From positions 34,644 to 98,643 of the forward strand of contig JADJRU010000022.1 of assembly GCA_016712105.1 (NCBI GenBank): a stretch of DNA of 64,000 bases. The letters are read 5' to 3'. Position numbers and translations under genes: made by a program. Source of the stretch: Ahniella sp. GTDB taxonomy: Bacteria > Pseudomonadota > Gammaproteobacteria > Xanthomonadales > Ahniellaceae. The notes under the pieces are model-generated. The model was not told the DNA's origin and did not search any database. It worked only from the letters and a program-made list of their open reading frames with translations. Positions 45,324 through 56,306 of this stretch are shown piece by piece; positions within the stretch are counted from its first letter, which is position 1, and each line of letters starts with the position of its first letter.

Positions 45324-48300
45324 ATGATGCGCGTGCGCTTGTTGGGGTGTTGTCTGATGTTGGCTGCCGGCACGGCGCTGGCCAGTGAAGGTGAATGGTC
45401 GAGCAGCGGCCCCTTGGGCGGTGACGTCTTCGAACTCATCGTCGATCCCATGTCGCCCGGTATTGTCTACGCGACCACTCAGGGCGGCGTTTACCGTTCC
45501 GACAACAATGGACAGACGTTCCAGCCCGCTCAGCGCGGCATCGTCGCCAGTACCGTTTACGCCTTGCCATTGATGCTGGATGCCGAGGCGTCGACGAAAC
45601 TGTACACCTCGGATTCTTCCGGGCGGATGTACCGCACCGACAACGGCGCGGACACCTGGGAAATCTTTCGCGGGGATTTTGCCGACGATCTGATTCCGGG
45701 GCGGATGGTCGATGTGCCGGCGACCGTGTGCACCTTCGTGATGGGCTCGGGCACGCAGCGCTTCGCGAATGAACCCATGTTGTGGAAAACCACCGACTGC
45801 GGCGACCATTTCCGCAACATCGGCCTGGGCTTGCCGCCCGATGTGGTCGCCAACAACATCGCCTTCAACCCCGCTTCGCCGAACGAAGTGCTGGTCGGCA
45901 TGAATGGCAGCGGCAGCCTGTACGCGTCGATCCTGCGCAGTACGGACGGCGGCGAAACGTTCTCGCCGGTCCTCGACTTGTCCAGCGTTCGCGGGTACAC
46001 CCCGGGCGTGTTCGACATCCGCTTCGGACCGTCGGGCACGGTCTGGGCATCGGTCGACTTTCAGTTGTTCCACAGCGTCGACAACGGCCAGACCTGGACC
46101 GAAGTACTGCCGACCGGCCCCGGATCGGCCGTTGCCGCCGCGAACGTGTTTCCGGCTCCGACCCAGCCCAACAAGGTTTATGTCGGCCGGGGTGATGGTG
46201 TCCTTGTCGTCAGTTATTCGGCAACACCAACGCCCACCTACACCGTCACCCATTTTTCCCAGGGACTCACGCCGAACCCGACTTATCTCGCCGGAGGCGA
46301 CCCGCTACCGGCCTCGGTGAACCGAATCACCGCAACGGTCGGATTCCCGGCGAGTGGCGTCTTGCTCGCCAGTACGGACGGCGCCGGGGTGTTCCGCCGC
46401 GCGCCGGTCGACGGCATGCTGAACCCGCCATGGTCGGCCAGTTCCGAACTGAATCCTGCCGGCGCACGAATGACCGGGGTCCAGGTTCATCCGAGCCCTG
46501 ACTTTGCGACCGGAATCGGTTTCGCTCGGCAAGGAAACTTCCTGTTGGCCACACAGAACAACTTTTCGGCAGCCTCGCCAGCGCTGTATCTCAGCGTGGA
46601 CGGTGGCAGTGACTGGAATGCGTTCAACAGCGGTTTGCGTGCGGCCAACCTCAATGCGCTGATTTACGATCCGACCTCGTTCACCGTGTCCGGGAACACG
46701 ATCTGGTATGCCGCCGGTGATTCCGGTGAAGCCGAATCCGCCTACCGGAACGCCGGCCTGTATCGAAGTGATGACAACGGCTCCACCTGGATCACCATCG
46801 ACGGCAATCTGCCCGACCAGCCCGGCAACGACTTTGTCGATCTCGGGGACGTTCATGCGCTGGCACTGGATCGTCGTTCCTGTGCCGCGCCGCCGCCAAG
46901 CGGTCCGTGTCTCGCCGGTCCGCTGAACACCGTGTACGCGGGCGCTGACGGCATCCTTTCGCAACCGCTGCCCGGCCAGTATGCGTTTTCACATCAGGTC
47001 CTGCGCAGCGACGACCGCGGCACGACCTGGATTGACCTGTCGGCGAACCCTGGGTTTCCGGTCAGTTCTGCCGATCCCGAGATCGTGCAGAAGATCGTGC
47101 CCATCGCCATTGCCACCAGCCCGACAGACGGCAATCTGGTTTTTGTCGGCACACGCGCCGAGTATCTGGACAACGCACCAGGGTCGGGCAACTCGCCGGC
47201 CGACCTGCACAGCGGCCTGTTCCGCAGTAGCAACCGCGGCGCCACCTGGACCCACATCACCGCAGGCCTGGAAGCCAAGGACAGCCGAACCAATACCTAT
47301 CTCGATGTGACCGCGATTGCGGTTCACCCGAACGGGACGACGGTTTTGGTTGGCCGCGACCGATCTGGCCTCGTCCGGCAAATCGACGATCTACCGGAGC
47401 ACCGACGCCGGTCTCAACTTCACGCGACTCGACAACGGCATCAACGGCAGCGTCTACCTGCGCGGCCTCGCCCTCGACCCGAACAACCCGAATGTCCTGT
47501 ATGCCGCCGGAAGTGGCTTCGAAGCCAACCCGGGCGCGGTGTTCCGAAGCGCCAACGGTGGCCAGGACTGGTACTCGATCAGCGTCGGCCTACCGGCGGA
47601 GTCGGCCTACGGAATCAGCGTGGATCCGCACAACAGCGCCATCCTCCACGTCGGCACCGACAATGGCGTGTGGTCGATCAAGCAACTGGTCGACACCGAC
47701 AACGACGGCGTGCCGGATGCGGTTGAGGACGCCGGCCCCAACAATGGCGACTCGAATTCCGATGGCGTACTGGATTCGATCCAGGGTGACGTCGGCTCGA
47801 TCGGTGTCGCGCTTCGCGGCGGACCCACCGCCACCTACACCACGATCGACGTACTCAGTGGAACCGGCCCGGGCCCGGTGGCGTGCAGTCAGTCGGTCGA
47901 CGTGCAGGCGGACGATGCCGACGAATTCGGCCTCGATGCCGAGGAATCCAGTGGCACGATCTTCTTCAAGCCTTACGGGGCGGTCACGTTCGAATCACAG
48001 AATTGCCGACAGGCGACCGTCAACATCACGTTCCATGGCCGCAACTTCAACCAGTACGGCTGGCAGTTCCGGTACTTCGGTCCGGCAACGCCGGGGGATT
48101 TCAACTCGATCTCCTGGCACGGTTTGCCCACGTCCCGAGCCAGACGGGTGGGCAGCGCCACCTGGCAACTGAGCCTCAGCAACACCGAACTGGGCAACTA
48201 CCGACCCGTATCCGACGACGCCATCCGTTTTGTCGGGGTGCCCGCCTGCGCGCCGGACGATCGCGTGTTCGTCACCAATTTCGAGTCGGCCGAAACGCTG

Positions 48301-48327
48301 CCGGCGAGTTGTTACCCACCGCCCTGA
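45324..48327 (+). CDS. secreted BNR/sialidase-repeat beta-propeller protein with choice-of-anchor-like C-terminus, one frameshift
   Basis: Signal peptide MMRVRLLGCCLMLAAGTALA (ATG at 45324, purine-rich RBS upstream). Repeated Asp-box-like units such as VYRSDNNGQTF, ILRSTDGGETF, VDNGQTWTEV, LYRSDDNGSTW, LRSDDRGTTWIDL, FRSSNRGATW, YRSTDAGLNF indicate several WD40/VPS10-type propeller blades. Near 47348 the frame shifts and continues with GSGFEANPGAVFRSANGGQD. A region with DTDNDGVPDAVEDAGPNNGD (calcium-binding type) and VDVQADDADEFGLDAEESSG resembles the choice-of-anchor U domain; the tail CAPDDRVFVTNFESAE is like the protease end. About 1,000 residues. Cell-surface or secreted; function unknown. 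Lies directly upstream of the pilin operon. Confidence 0.82.
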
Positions 48328-48371
48328 GCCACTGGCCGCCAGTTTTGGCGGAACACCTGCCGATGACCCAT

Positions 48372-48406
48372 TAAAAAGCCCGCTGCGGTTTCCCGCAGCG
48401 GGCTTA
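48372..48406 (+). terminator. terminator after the BNR gene
   Basis: AAGCCCGCTGCGG-TTTC-CCGCAGCGGGCTT preceded by an A5 tract, 45 bases after the stop. Confidence 0.85.
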
Positions 48407-48829
48407 CCCTCCCCTCAGGCCGACTGGCCGGGGACCGCGAGTGTCAATGGTTTTCAGAAAAGCGCACGTCGCGGCGCAACATTTGGAAGGTGAGCAATAC
48501 AAGGGTCCTCGAGTCGTTCGAGGTACCACCAAGACACGCCAGCAGGGCAGAAATTTCAAATTCTTACCCGCTTGCGCGCACGAATCTGCCGTTTGTCGGA
48601 ATGTCTACGATGAAGTGTGTTCCAAACATCACAAAGCGCCTGAAATTGTTGCAACACGTTGCTGAGCGTGATGGAATCCAGCGTGTCGGTAACCAGTTCG
48701 GCGACCGACCGTAGCAAGAGTGGACCGGGAACGAGGCCGGCCCGCTGCCGTCGCAGGATGCGGGGATACGGAAGGATCCGTCACCAACAAAGAGCCCTTG
48801 ATGGCTCGTTACCGATACTGGGCAGGCAC
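48407..48829. other. intergenic region upstream of the pilin operon
   Basis: Over 400 bases with no convincing gene. It probably holds the promoter of fimT-pilVWXY1-pilE, but I do not see a strong -35/-10 pair; a GG-N10-GC match overlaps the fimT start and is not credible. Confidence 0.45.
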
Positions 48830-49372
48830 ATGCGTATGATCTGGAGTCAAAATCGAGCAGTAAAGGGATTTACCCTGATCGAATTGCTGACCGGTCTCGG
48901 TATCGCCGCAATTCTGGTTGGTCTCGCCCTGCCTTCGTTTCGGGAATACAGTCAGAACGCGAATGCCACGGCGCAAGGTAATCAATTGGTAGCAGACTTG
49001 ACGTTGGCCCGGGTCGAGGCCGTGAAGCTGGGCAGCGCGGTTCGTCTGTCAGCAGTGGGCGGCAACTTCACCGGCGGCTGGGTGGTTGCATCCGACCGGG
49101 ACCGCAACGGTTCGCTCAATGGTACTGATCGCATCCTGAGGGAGGCTCCAGCTGCACGGACCGACTTCGAGTGGATTGCCGGCACCAACAGCGGAACGCC
49201 GATCTCGAATGTTTTCTTTGATTCCAATGGTTATCTGGCGCTCGTGAACGAGCCCCTCATGTTCCAGTTGATTACGCCCGACCGGGATACCCGGAAATGC
49301 AAGCGTGTCGTCGTCGGCCTCAGTGGTCGCGCCGAAAGCCGAAAAGGAATAAACAACCCATGCACGCCATGA
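48830..49372 (+). CDS. fimT: GspH/FimT-family minor pilin (pseudopilin)
   Basis: 180 residues. Class III signal KGFTLIELLTGLGIAAILVG with the processing site after the Gly, cut by PilD; Glu+5 is present. A C-terminal beta domain typical of GspH (LARVEAVKLGSAVRLSAVGG, GGWVVASDRDRNGSLNGTDR) and two C-terminal Cys (RKCKRVV and NPCTP) follow. First gene of the minor pilin operon; overlaps pilV by about a dozen bases. Confidence 0.92.
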   Translation: MRMIWSQNRAVKGFTLIELLTGLGIAAILVGLALPSFREYSQNANATAQGNQLVADLTLARVEAVKLGSAVRLSAVGGNFTGGWVVASDRDRNGSLNGTDRILREAPAARTDFEWIAGTNSGTPISNVFFDSNGYLALVNEPLMFQLITPDRDTRKCKRVVVGLSGRAESRKGINNPCTP

Positions 49373-49887
49373 TCGCCAAACGCCGCGCCCGCGGTTTCAC
49401 GTTGCTCGAAGTCCTGATCGCCCTGCTGCTGTTCACGATCAGTCTTGTGGGCTTCGCCGGATCCATGGCGGTATCGCTCCGCTCCGGCAACATCGCCAGT
49501 GTCCGGACACAGGCCACTTTTCTGGCCCAAATGATCGAAGACCGTATGCGGGCGAACCCGGCGGCGGTGATTGCGGGCACCTACAACGGCACGTTCAACT
49601 TTTCCTCGGGTGCGCCGTCCAACGTCTGCACCACGGGCTGCACGTCTGCTCAGATCGCGGACTTGGACACCAAATTGTGGGGTCAAATGCTGGGACGCTC
49701 CATGCCCAACGGTCAAGGAGTGATCGATTGCACCCTGGCACCTGCTCCAGCCGGTGCGGCCGTCCGCACTGCGCCGTGGGGACTGTGCCGCGTCACCATC
49801 ACCTGGGGTGAGCAAGCTGAATCCGGCTCGAGGGGCGGCAACATTGGAACACGTGTGGGCCGCTTTGACTGGGTGTTCAACCCATGA
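49360..49887 (+). CDS. pilV: minor pilin PilV
   Basis: 175 residues. Leader MHAMIAKRRARG and the membrane helix FTLLEVLIALLLFTISLVGF. A second ATG at 49369 gives an ATGA overlap with fimT and a shorter, more usual leader. PilV family features follow: RSGNIASVRTQATFLAQMIE and a Cys-containing globular domain with CTLAPAPAGAAVRTAPWGLC. The next gene, pilW, overlaps its stop by 4 bases. Confidence 0.9.
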   Translation: MHAMIAKRRARGFTLLEVLIALLLFTISLVGFAGSMAVSLRSGNIASVRTQATFLAQMIEDRMRANPAAVIAGTYNGTFNFSSGAPSNVCTTGCTSAQIADLDTKLWGQMLGRSMPNGQGVIDCTLAPAPAGAAVRTAPWGLCRVTITWGEQAESGSRGGNIGTRVGRFDWVFNP

Positions 49888-51204
49888 CCAAACATCCTTC
49901 ACCGCGCGGATTCACGCTGATTGAAATGCTGGTGGCCATGACCCTTGGCCTGTTGCTGATGGCGGGAATCGTGACCATGGTCGTACAGACCAGTCGGACC
50001 AACACGACGCAGCAGGCATTGGGTCGCATGCAGGAAAACGGGCGCTTTGCGTTATCCAAGATTGTTGCCGACATCCGGATGGCTGGCGCCCAGTACTGCA
50101 CCAGTTACGAGAACATCATGCCGATCGCGGGCCAAAGCCGTCACCGGCCACTCACTGTTCTCGCTGACGGCGCCATGCCATGGGGCATCCCCACACGTGC
50201 CCAGGTCGTCGCCGAATATGCGAGTTGGTTACCTGCCACTCAGCCGTATCCGCTCTCGACTCGCTATTTCCTGCAGGGTCACGAGTGCACCACCGACACG
50301 AACTGCCAGCCTCGACTCGATATCGTTGGCGCCGCCATTCCGAATCCGCCCGCAGCAGGTGTGGGTGATGGCAACCGAGCTCGCGCCTCCGACGTCCTGA
50401 CCGTCCGGTATCTGGCTACCGACGGGGTGCCCATTGGCGTCGACCGGCCGATGTCGCAACTTGAACCGGCGCCGGTCCGGCTGGATGCCCGGTACAGCAG
50501 TGCGGCGACAGCGGCCGCCACTGAGTTTTGCGGCCGGTGATCTCGCATTGATCACCAACTGCAATTCGGCGCAGGTGTTCGAAGCGACAGCCAGCGGCAA
50601 TTCGCTGATCCCGTCCGACACAACCGATGGTGGCGCGCTCCGCAATCGCATCGACACGTTCGTGACGGCAGGAGACGATGCGGGGGGCAGCTTCACAGGC
50701 GGTGACTCCCGCGTGTTCAATTTCACCAAAGACTTCCGCACCGTCACTTACTTCCTGGCTTTGCGTACCGATCGAGACGACGCAGGCGGTACCCGCCGCA
50801 TCAGCACCCTGGTGCGTCAAGTCAACGGCTCTGCGCAGGCGCTGACCGATGGTGTCGAGCGCCTGGAAATTCGGTATGGCGTTGAGGCGAATGACGGCTC
50901 CATCCGGTTTCTGACCGCTCAGCAGGTGCAGGCCGCCCCCACCGTCGATTGCCCGCCCTATCCAGCCGATCTCAAGTCGCAGGAACCCGGGTGCATGTGG
51001 CGATCGGTCCGGGTCGTTGACGTGTCGTTGTTGCTCAACTCGGTTGCTTCGGATGCACCGAGTGAACGCGAGCGCTTTTCCTTCACGTTCGACAACCAGA
51101 ACGAGATCGAAGCACCTGCAACACTTCCATCGGGCTTGCCACGCGAGCGCATGTTCCGTCGCGAGTTCCGCACCACCGTAATGTTGCGCAACGCAGGAAT
51201 CTGA
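49884..51204 (+). CDS. pilW: minor pilin PilW, one frameshift
   Basis: Leader MTKHPSPRGFTLIEMLVAMT with a PilD site and Glu+5, helix LLLMAGIVTMVVQTS, then the PilW domain ALGRMQENGRFALSKIVADI. A shift near 50520 changes frame from ATAAATEF to LSFAAGDLALITNCNSAQVF; the remainder (DGVERLEIRYGVEAND, MWRSVRVVDVSLLLNSVAS, RREFRTTVMLRNAGI) is typical of PilW C-termini. Corrected length ~440 residues. Core minor pilin that helps prime pilus assembly together with PilV, PilX and PilY1. Confidence 0.92.
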
Positions 51205-51212
51205 GTACCGCC

Positions 51213-51826
51213 ATGACCAATTACCGTGCTCTTCCGCCGAAACCCCGTGGTGCCGTCCTTGCGGTCGGCCTGATGCTCATGCTGGTGATCAGCATGACAG
51301 CAGTGCTGTCCATGAGTGGCGCGATCCTCCAGGAACGCATGACCGGCGCCGTTCGCAACGAAGCCATTGCCGACAACGGCGCCGAGAGCGCTCTGCGCGA
51401 CGGCGAGCGCTGGATCTGGCAGTCTTTCGTGACCAACGGCCGCGAGCTCGACCCACGCCGCGGCAACTCGATCGACTTTTTTCCGATTGCCGGAAGTAGC
51501 CGTTGACGAAATCCGGACCTTTCGGCAGAGTCTGGAATGGGTCGACTTTGGTCGTCCCTACGACGGGAACGAAACCGTCAGCAGCAATGCGATTTCAAGC
51601 AGCGACTATCACTCCATGCCGAAAGTGCCCCGGTTTACCGTTGAAGCACTCGGCGAAGGCATGTCAGGTGTCGACTGGGCACCCGGAGTCACACCGCGAA
51701 GGCGGCGCCGCAACCGGTACGGGCGGTTCCCCGGCAAACTTCATTACTACCGCATCACTGCGCGCAGCAGGCGGCACTGAAAACGTCGTCCGCGCCAGCG
51801 AAAGCACCTTCACCGCAACCTACTGA
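51213..51826 (+). CDS. pilX: minor pilin PilX, frameshifted
   Basis: PilX-type N-terminus without a Glu+5 (RGAVLAVGLMLMLVISMTAV) and the conserved QERMTGAVRNEAIADNGAES helix. A shift near 51482 (T-run) leads to LPEVAVDEIRTFRQSLEWVD; YYRITARS and, after another shift near 51768, GTENVVRASESTFTATY complete the C-terminus. Corrected length ~204 residues. The section 51690-51740 is Arg-rich and may contain further compensating errors. Confidence 0.87.
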
Positions 51827-51840
51827 GCATGGAGGCAGCG

Positions 51841-54800
51841 ATGTCTTTTCCCAAAATCCTGAACCATCGCCTGGCAACCGCAATTGCCCTGGGCAGCCTG
51901 TTGACCGTGGTTGGCAGCAACGCCACGCTGGCGGCACCGATGAATCTGTCCAAGGTCCCCCTGTTCATCAATTCGCGGTCGAGCCGAATTTTGCGCTGAC
52001 GTTCGATGACTCAGGCAGTATGGAACTGAGTTACGTTCCGGATGAAGCGAATGATCCTTCGGCACCGATCACGGCGTTTACGCCGATGTTTCCGGACAGC
52101 AACCCGCTGACGACAGCTGGTGACTTCATCAATACCGAATGCTGGTGGCGTGATGCCAATTGGATCTACTCGGCGATCGCCAACCCGATGTATTACAACC
52201 CCAACGTCACTTACGACCCGCCGAAACGTGCCGACAGCACCCAACTTCTAAACTCCACCCTGGCGAACGCGTGGGAAGACGGCATCGACAATGCGCTCGG
52301 CACCGAAACGACCACGCGTAATCTGACCACCACGTATCGTGCGACCTGGGGTGCGAGCTTCAACGGGCCGCAGTACATTTTCCAGGCGGCGGTAGGAAAT
52401 CCGGTATCGACGAATTGTAACCCGGGCACGAACGGGCGCCGCAATTTCCCGTTCGGCAGCAAGGCTTTCTACTACCGGTTCACCGGCACTGATCCGACCA
52501 GCGGCGCCAGGTTTACAACAACGCCAACTATGTGGCCGTTGATGTGACGACACTGAGTGCTGCGGAACAGACCAATTTCGCCAACTGGTATTCGTACTAC
52601 CGGACGCGAAATCAAACCGCGCGCACGTCGCTGACGCGCGTGTTCGACACCCAGCAGAACCTGCGCGTGGTGTGGCAAAATCTCAACGCGAATCAACTGA
52701 ACAACAATGCCGTCATCAGCACCATCAAGACGGGTGCCACCCAGCGCACCAATCTGTTCAGTTTCCTGATGAACACGAAACACAATGGCAGCACGCCCAA
52801 TCGCGCCGCGGCCCAGCGCGTGGGTAACTACTTTGGTGGCGGCAACAACCAGAACAACGACCTCAACACGACCAACCCTTACTTCGATCCGCCCATTGCG
52901 CCCGCCACCACCGGCCGCGAACTGTCGTGCCGCCAAAACCACCACCTGCTGATCACCGATGGTGGCTGGAACAGTACGGCAGGACTCAACGGCGAATTCG
53001 ACAATACGGCGTTCACCTTGCCGGATGGGAGGACCTATTCGCCCAACACGACGCACACGAATGTCTATTCCAAGCAGGACAGCCGCACCGACAATGGCTT
53101 GGCCGACGCGGCGTTCTATTACTGGTCGCGCGACTTGCGCCCGAGCCTCACGAACAACGTGCCGGCAGCCATCGAGGACTTCACGCTCGGTGTGACGGGT
53201 GGGGAACCGCCTCTCGGACCCGGCCAGGACCCGCGAAACCGCCTGGAGATCTATTGGAATCCGGCGAACGATCCAGCCACCTGGCAGCACATCTCCCAGT
53301 ACGTCGTTGCCTTCGGCATCGGCGGCACCATTCCGTTTCCTTCCGGTCTGGACACTCTGCGCCGCGGCAACGCGACTTGGCCTTGGTGGAATGACGATGA
53401 CGAAGCGAACGCCCAGAAAGTTGACGACACCTGGCATGCCGCACTGAACGGTCGAGGCGAATTCTTCAGTGTCCGCGATCCGCAGGGTTTGATTGATTCG
53501 CTTGGCAGCGTGTTTGCCTCGGTCGATCGTCGTCGCGTGAAGAACACTTCAGTTTCCGTCTCGTCGGGTTTGGTTCGTCCGGACACGCTGGGTTACCAGA
53601 GTTCGTTCGACTCGTCCGACTGGAGCGGCAAGTTTGTCGCCACACGCCTGAACGACAATGTCGGTATCTGGGCCGCGAACTGCACACTGACCGGTGGTCC
53701 GTGCGAAGACCTGCCGGGCACGCCGACGCTGCCGGCCAAAGACCCGAACCAGCGTGTGATTGCCACGTTCACTGCCAACGGTGGCAGGCCATTCCGTTGG
53801 GCCAGCCTCGATAGTGCGCAGCAAACCGCACTCAACCGGAATCCGCAAACCAACACGGCGGATGCCTCGGTTCACAGCGAGTCGATTACATCCGTGGTGA
53901 CCGCTCGCGCGAGCGAACGAATGGCGGTACGTTCCGGTCCCGCACCAACCTGCTTGGCGCCATGGTCAATTCCTACGGCGTCGTTGCACCAGAACGCGAA
54001 CTGTACTTCCAGAAGCAACGTTTCAGCACGATGGCCAATGTTCACGATGCGTCGTTCGAGCCTGGGTCGCTCGAAGTGGCCAACACCAATGCCTACAACG
54101 GCTTCCCGAATAACTGGGTTTATGTTGGCGCCAACGATGGCATGTTGCACGCATTCGACAAATCGACTGGTCAAGAGGTATTTGGTTATGTCCCCGGCGC
54201 CGTGGCCTCGACACTCAACAAGCTGACGAACGAAACTGCGCTGGACTACCAGTCCTATGTGGACGCCCCCCCCACCATCCGCGACGCCTTCATCAATGGC
54301 AGTTGGCGCCGCGTTCTGGTCGGCACACTTCGCCTCGGCGGCCAGGGTGTCTTTGCAATCGACATCACCAATGGTGTACCGAACAGTGAGTCAGCGCTGG
54401 CGAGCCAAGTGCTGTGGGAGTTCACTGACAAGTCAACCAATGGCGCCGACCTTGGCTTTACGTTCGGGCAAGTCGAAATCACGCGATTGGCGAACCGGGA
54501 ATGGGTTGCCTTGGTCCCGGGCGGATACAACAGCGATGTCGCAGACGGCACCGTCGGAAGCGGAAACGCGGTTCTGTATGTGCTTCGGCTCCGCGACGGT
54601 TCGGTGCTGCGCAAGTTCGATCTGGGCGCCGGATCAAGCGGACTGATGACACCCATCGCTGGCGATTACAGCATCGAAGGCGATACTCCAGCTTCGTTCG
54701 ACGATTATACCGACGTCACGGATCTGGCCTTTGCCGGTGATCTGAACGGCGACATCTGGCGCTTTGACTTCCAGGCCACCACGCCGGGAGGCTGGAGTGT

Positions 54801-55563
54801 CGTCAAGTTCTTTGACGGCCCGGCCAACCAGCCCATCACGGTCCAGCCGCGCATCATGCGTACGCGTCACCCGCAAATCTTGCGTGAGTTCATCGTGCTG
54901 TTCGGCACCGGCAAGTACATCGAACCGACCGACCGAGTGCCTGGCTCGGGTGGGCAACAGGCGTTTTATGGCATCTTCGACCGCGGCAAGAACGGCGTTT
55001 ATCCCATCACACAGGCCCAATTGTTCCAGCAAACCATCACGACCTCGGGCGGGCTCCGGACACTGACGACCAACCAGCTTCCGGCTTCAGGTGCTCGTGA
55101 CAAAGGCTGGTTCATGAACCTGCCTGACACGGGTGAGCGCAACATCACGACATCGGTGTTCCGCAGCAGCGACAAGTCCGTCATCTTCAGCACGCTGGTG
55201 CCAAGGTCGGACGACCCCTGTCAGCCAGCCGTCGACAGCTGGCTGATGATCATCGACGGCCAGACCGGTGGCGCCCCAGGCACTTTCGCGGCGGGCATCG
55301 ACGACAACGGCGACGGGTTCAACGATCGGACCGATACGGCGCTGCTGTCAGCAGGTTTCGACACGAACGGCGATGGCCAGATCAACACTTCCGACATCAC
55401 GGCAGCTGCCGGCAAGAAGTTCACGGATGCGATTCCGACCCCAACGCCTGTTACGCTGCCGGGCGGCGGCATCGCGGAGATCATCCTGCCACAGGGCCGC
55501 ATTGCAATTCCCGACTATCAATGGCGCCGTCGCAGTTGGCGCGAACTGAACTCCGACGAGTGA
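51841..55563 (+). CDS. pilY1: type IV pilus tip adhesin/assembly protein PilY1, three frameshifts
   Basis: About 1,240 residues when corrected. Signal peptide MSFPKILNHRLATAIALGSL; a shift near 51965 leads to FAVEPNFALTFDDSGSMELS, a von Willebrand A MIDAS (DxSxS). Shifts near 52508 and 53879 join the middle (VYNNANYVAVDVTTLSAAEQ) to RGDRSRERTNGGTFRSRTNL and the C-terminal beta-propeller (NWVYVGANDGMLHAFDKSTG, GAMVNSYGVVAPERELYFQK). Two loops, DDNGDGFNDRTD and DTNGDGQINTSD, have EF-hand-like Asp/Asn spacing near the C-terminus, in the region where calcium regulates pilus extension in Pseudomonas PilY1. Located between pilX and pilE as expected. Confidence 0.92.
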
Positions 55564-55568
55564 CCGAC

Positions 55569-55997
55569 ATGAACAAGCCAAAGAGCATTGGGTTTACATT
55601 GATCGAACTGATGGTTGTGGTGTCTATTGTGGCCATGCTGTCGGCCATTGCGTACCCGTCCTTCAACAGCTACATGTTTCGATCAAGGCGTGCCGATGCG
55701 CAGAATCTGTTGACGCGAGTCGCGGCCGAACAGGAACGCCACTACTCACAGTTCAATCGATATGCACTGGACTTGTCGGCAGCACCACCTGCCGGCCTCG
55801 GCATGACGCTGCTGACCAGCGAACACGGGTACTACACCGTGTCGGTGGCCGCCGGTCCAAGCGGCGACAATCAGACCTATGCACTAACCGCCACGGCAGG
55901 CGGGCGACAGGCGTCGGACGAGTGTGGCAACATGTCGTTGAACAGCGCTGGCGTAAAGACTTACTCCGGCAGCTCCACAAATAGGGCCTGTTGGTAA
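55569..55997 (+). CDS. pilE: minor pilin PilE
   Basis: 142 residues, intact. Short leader MNKPKSIG, then FTLIELMVVVSIVAMLSAIA with Glu+5 and YPSFNSYMFRSRRADAQNLL. Cys in SDECGNMS and the C-terminal NRACW can form the pilin D-loop disulfide. The layout fimT-pilV-pilW-pilX-pilY1-pilE matches Pseudomonas and Xanthomonas minor pilin operons, so this is PilE-type rather than the major pilin PilA. Confidence 0.92.
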   Translation: MNKPKSIGFTLIELMVVVSIVAMLSAIAYPSFNSYMFRSRRADAQNLLTRVAAEQERHYSQFNRYALDLSAAPPAGLGMTLLTSEHGYYTVSVAAGPSGDNQTYALTATAGGRQASDECGNMSLNSAGVKTYSGSSTNRACW

Positions 55998-56306
55998 GCG
56001 CTCTGATCACCCGTTTGTTGCACTGTTTCAGGCATCAAGCGGGGTGCCGGTCCTGCGGAATTTGTGATAACCGCGGTGATTCCCAAGAAGCCTTTGCTGC
56101 GAACGGCCGCGGCTTCAGCCGCTAAGGCGACACTGCCCAAACCGTGCAAGCCCTCGCCGATGTTCGGGGAGGGTTGGGAGCCTTAGGCCGCGGCGCAGTA
56201 ACAGCTCATTCGAAGCTCATCGGTAACCGCCAGACGGTGAAGACCGGCAGTTGCGCCTTTCAGCCCGCTTGTCGATCACGTGGACTGCAGCCCAACCTGG
56301 AAGACG
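55998..56306. other. intergenic region with a partial palindromic repeat
   Basis: No gene recognised. GTTCGGGGAGGGTTGGGAG at 56162-56180 and the following CCTTAGGC match one half of the palindrome seen at 30105-30137 and 35693-35754. Confidence 0.5.

Noticed and set aside
48815..48832. Sigma54 promoter upstream of fimT
   Set aside because: The GG-N10-GC match includes the fimT start codon, so transcription would begin inside the gene.
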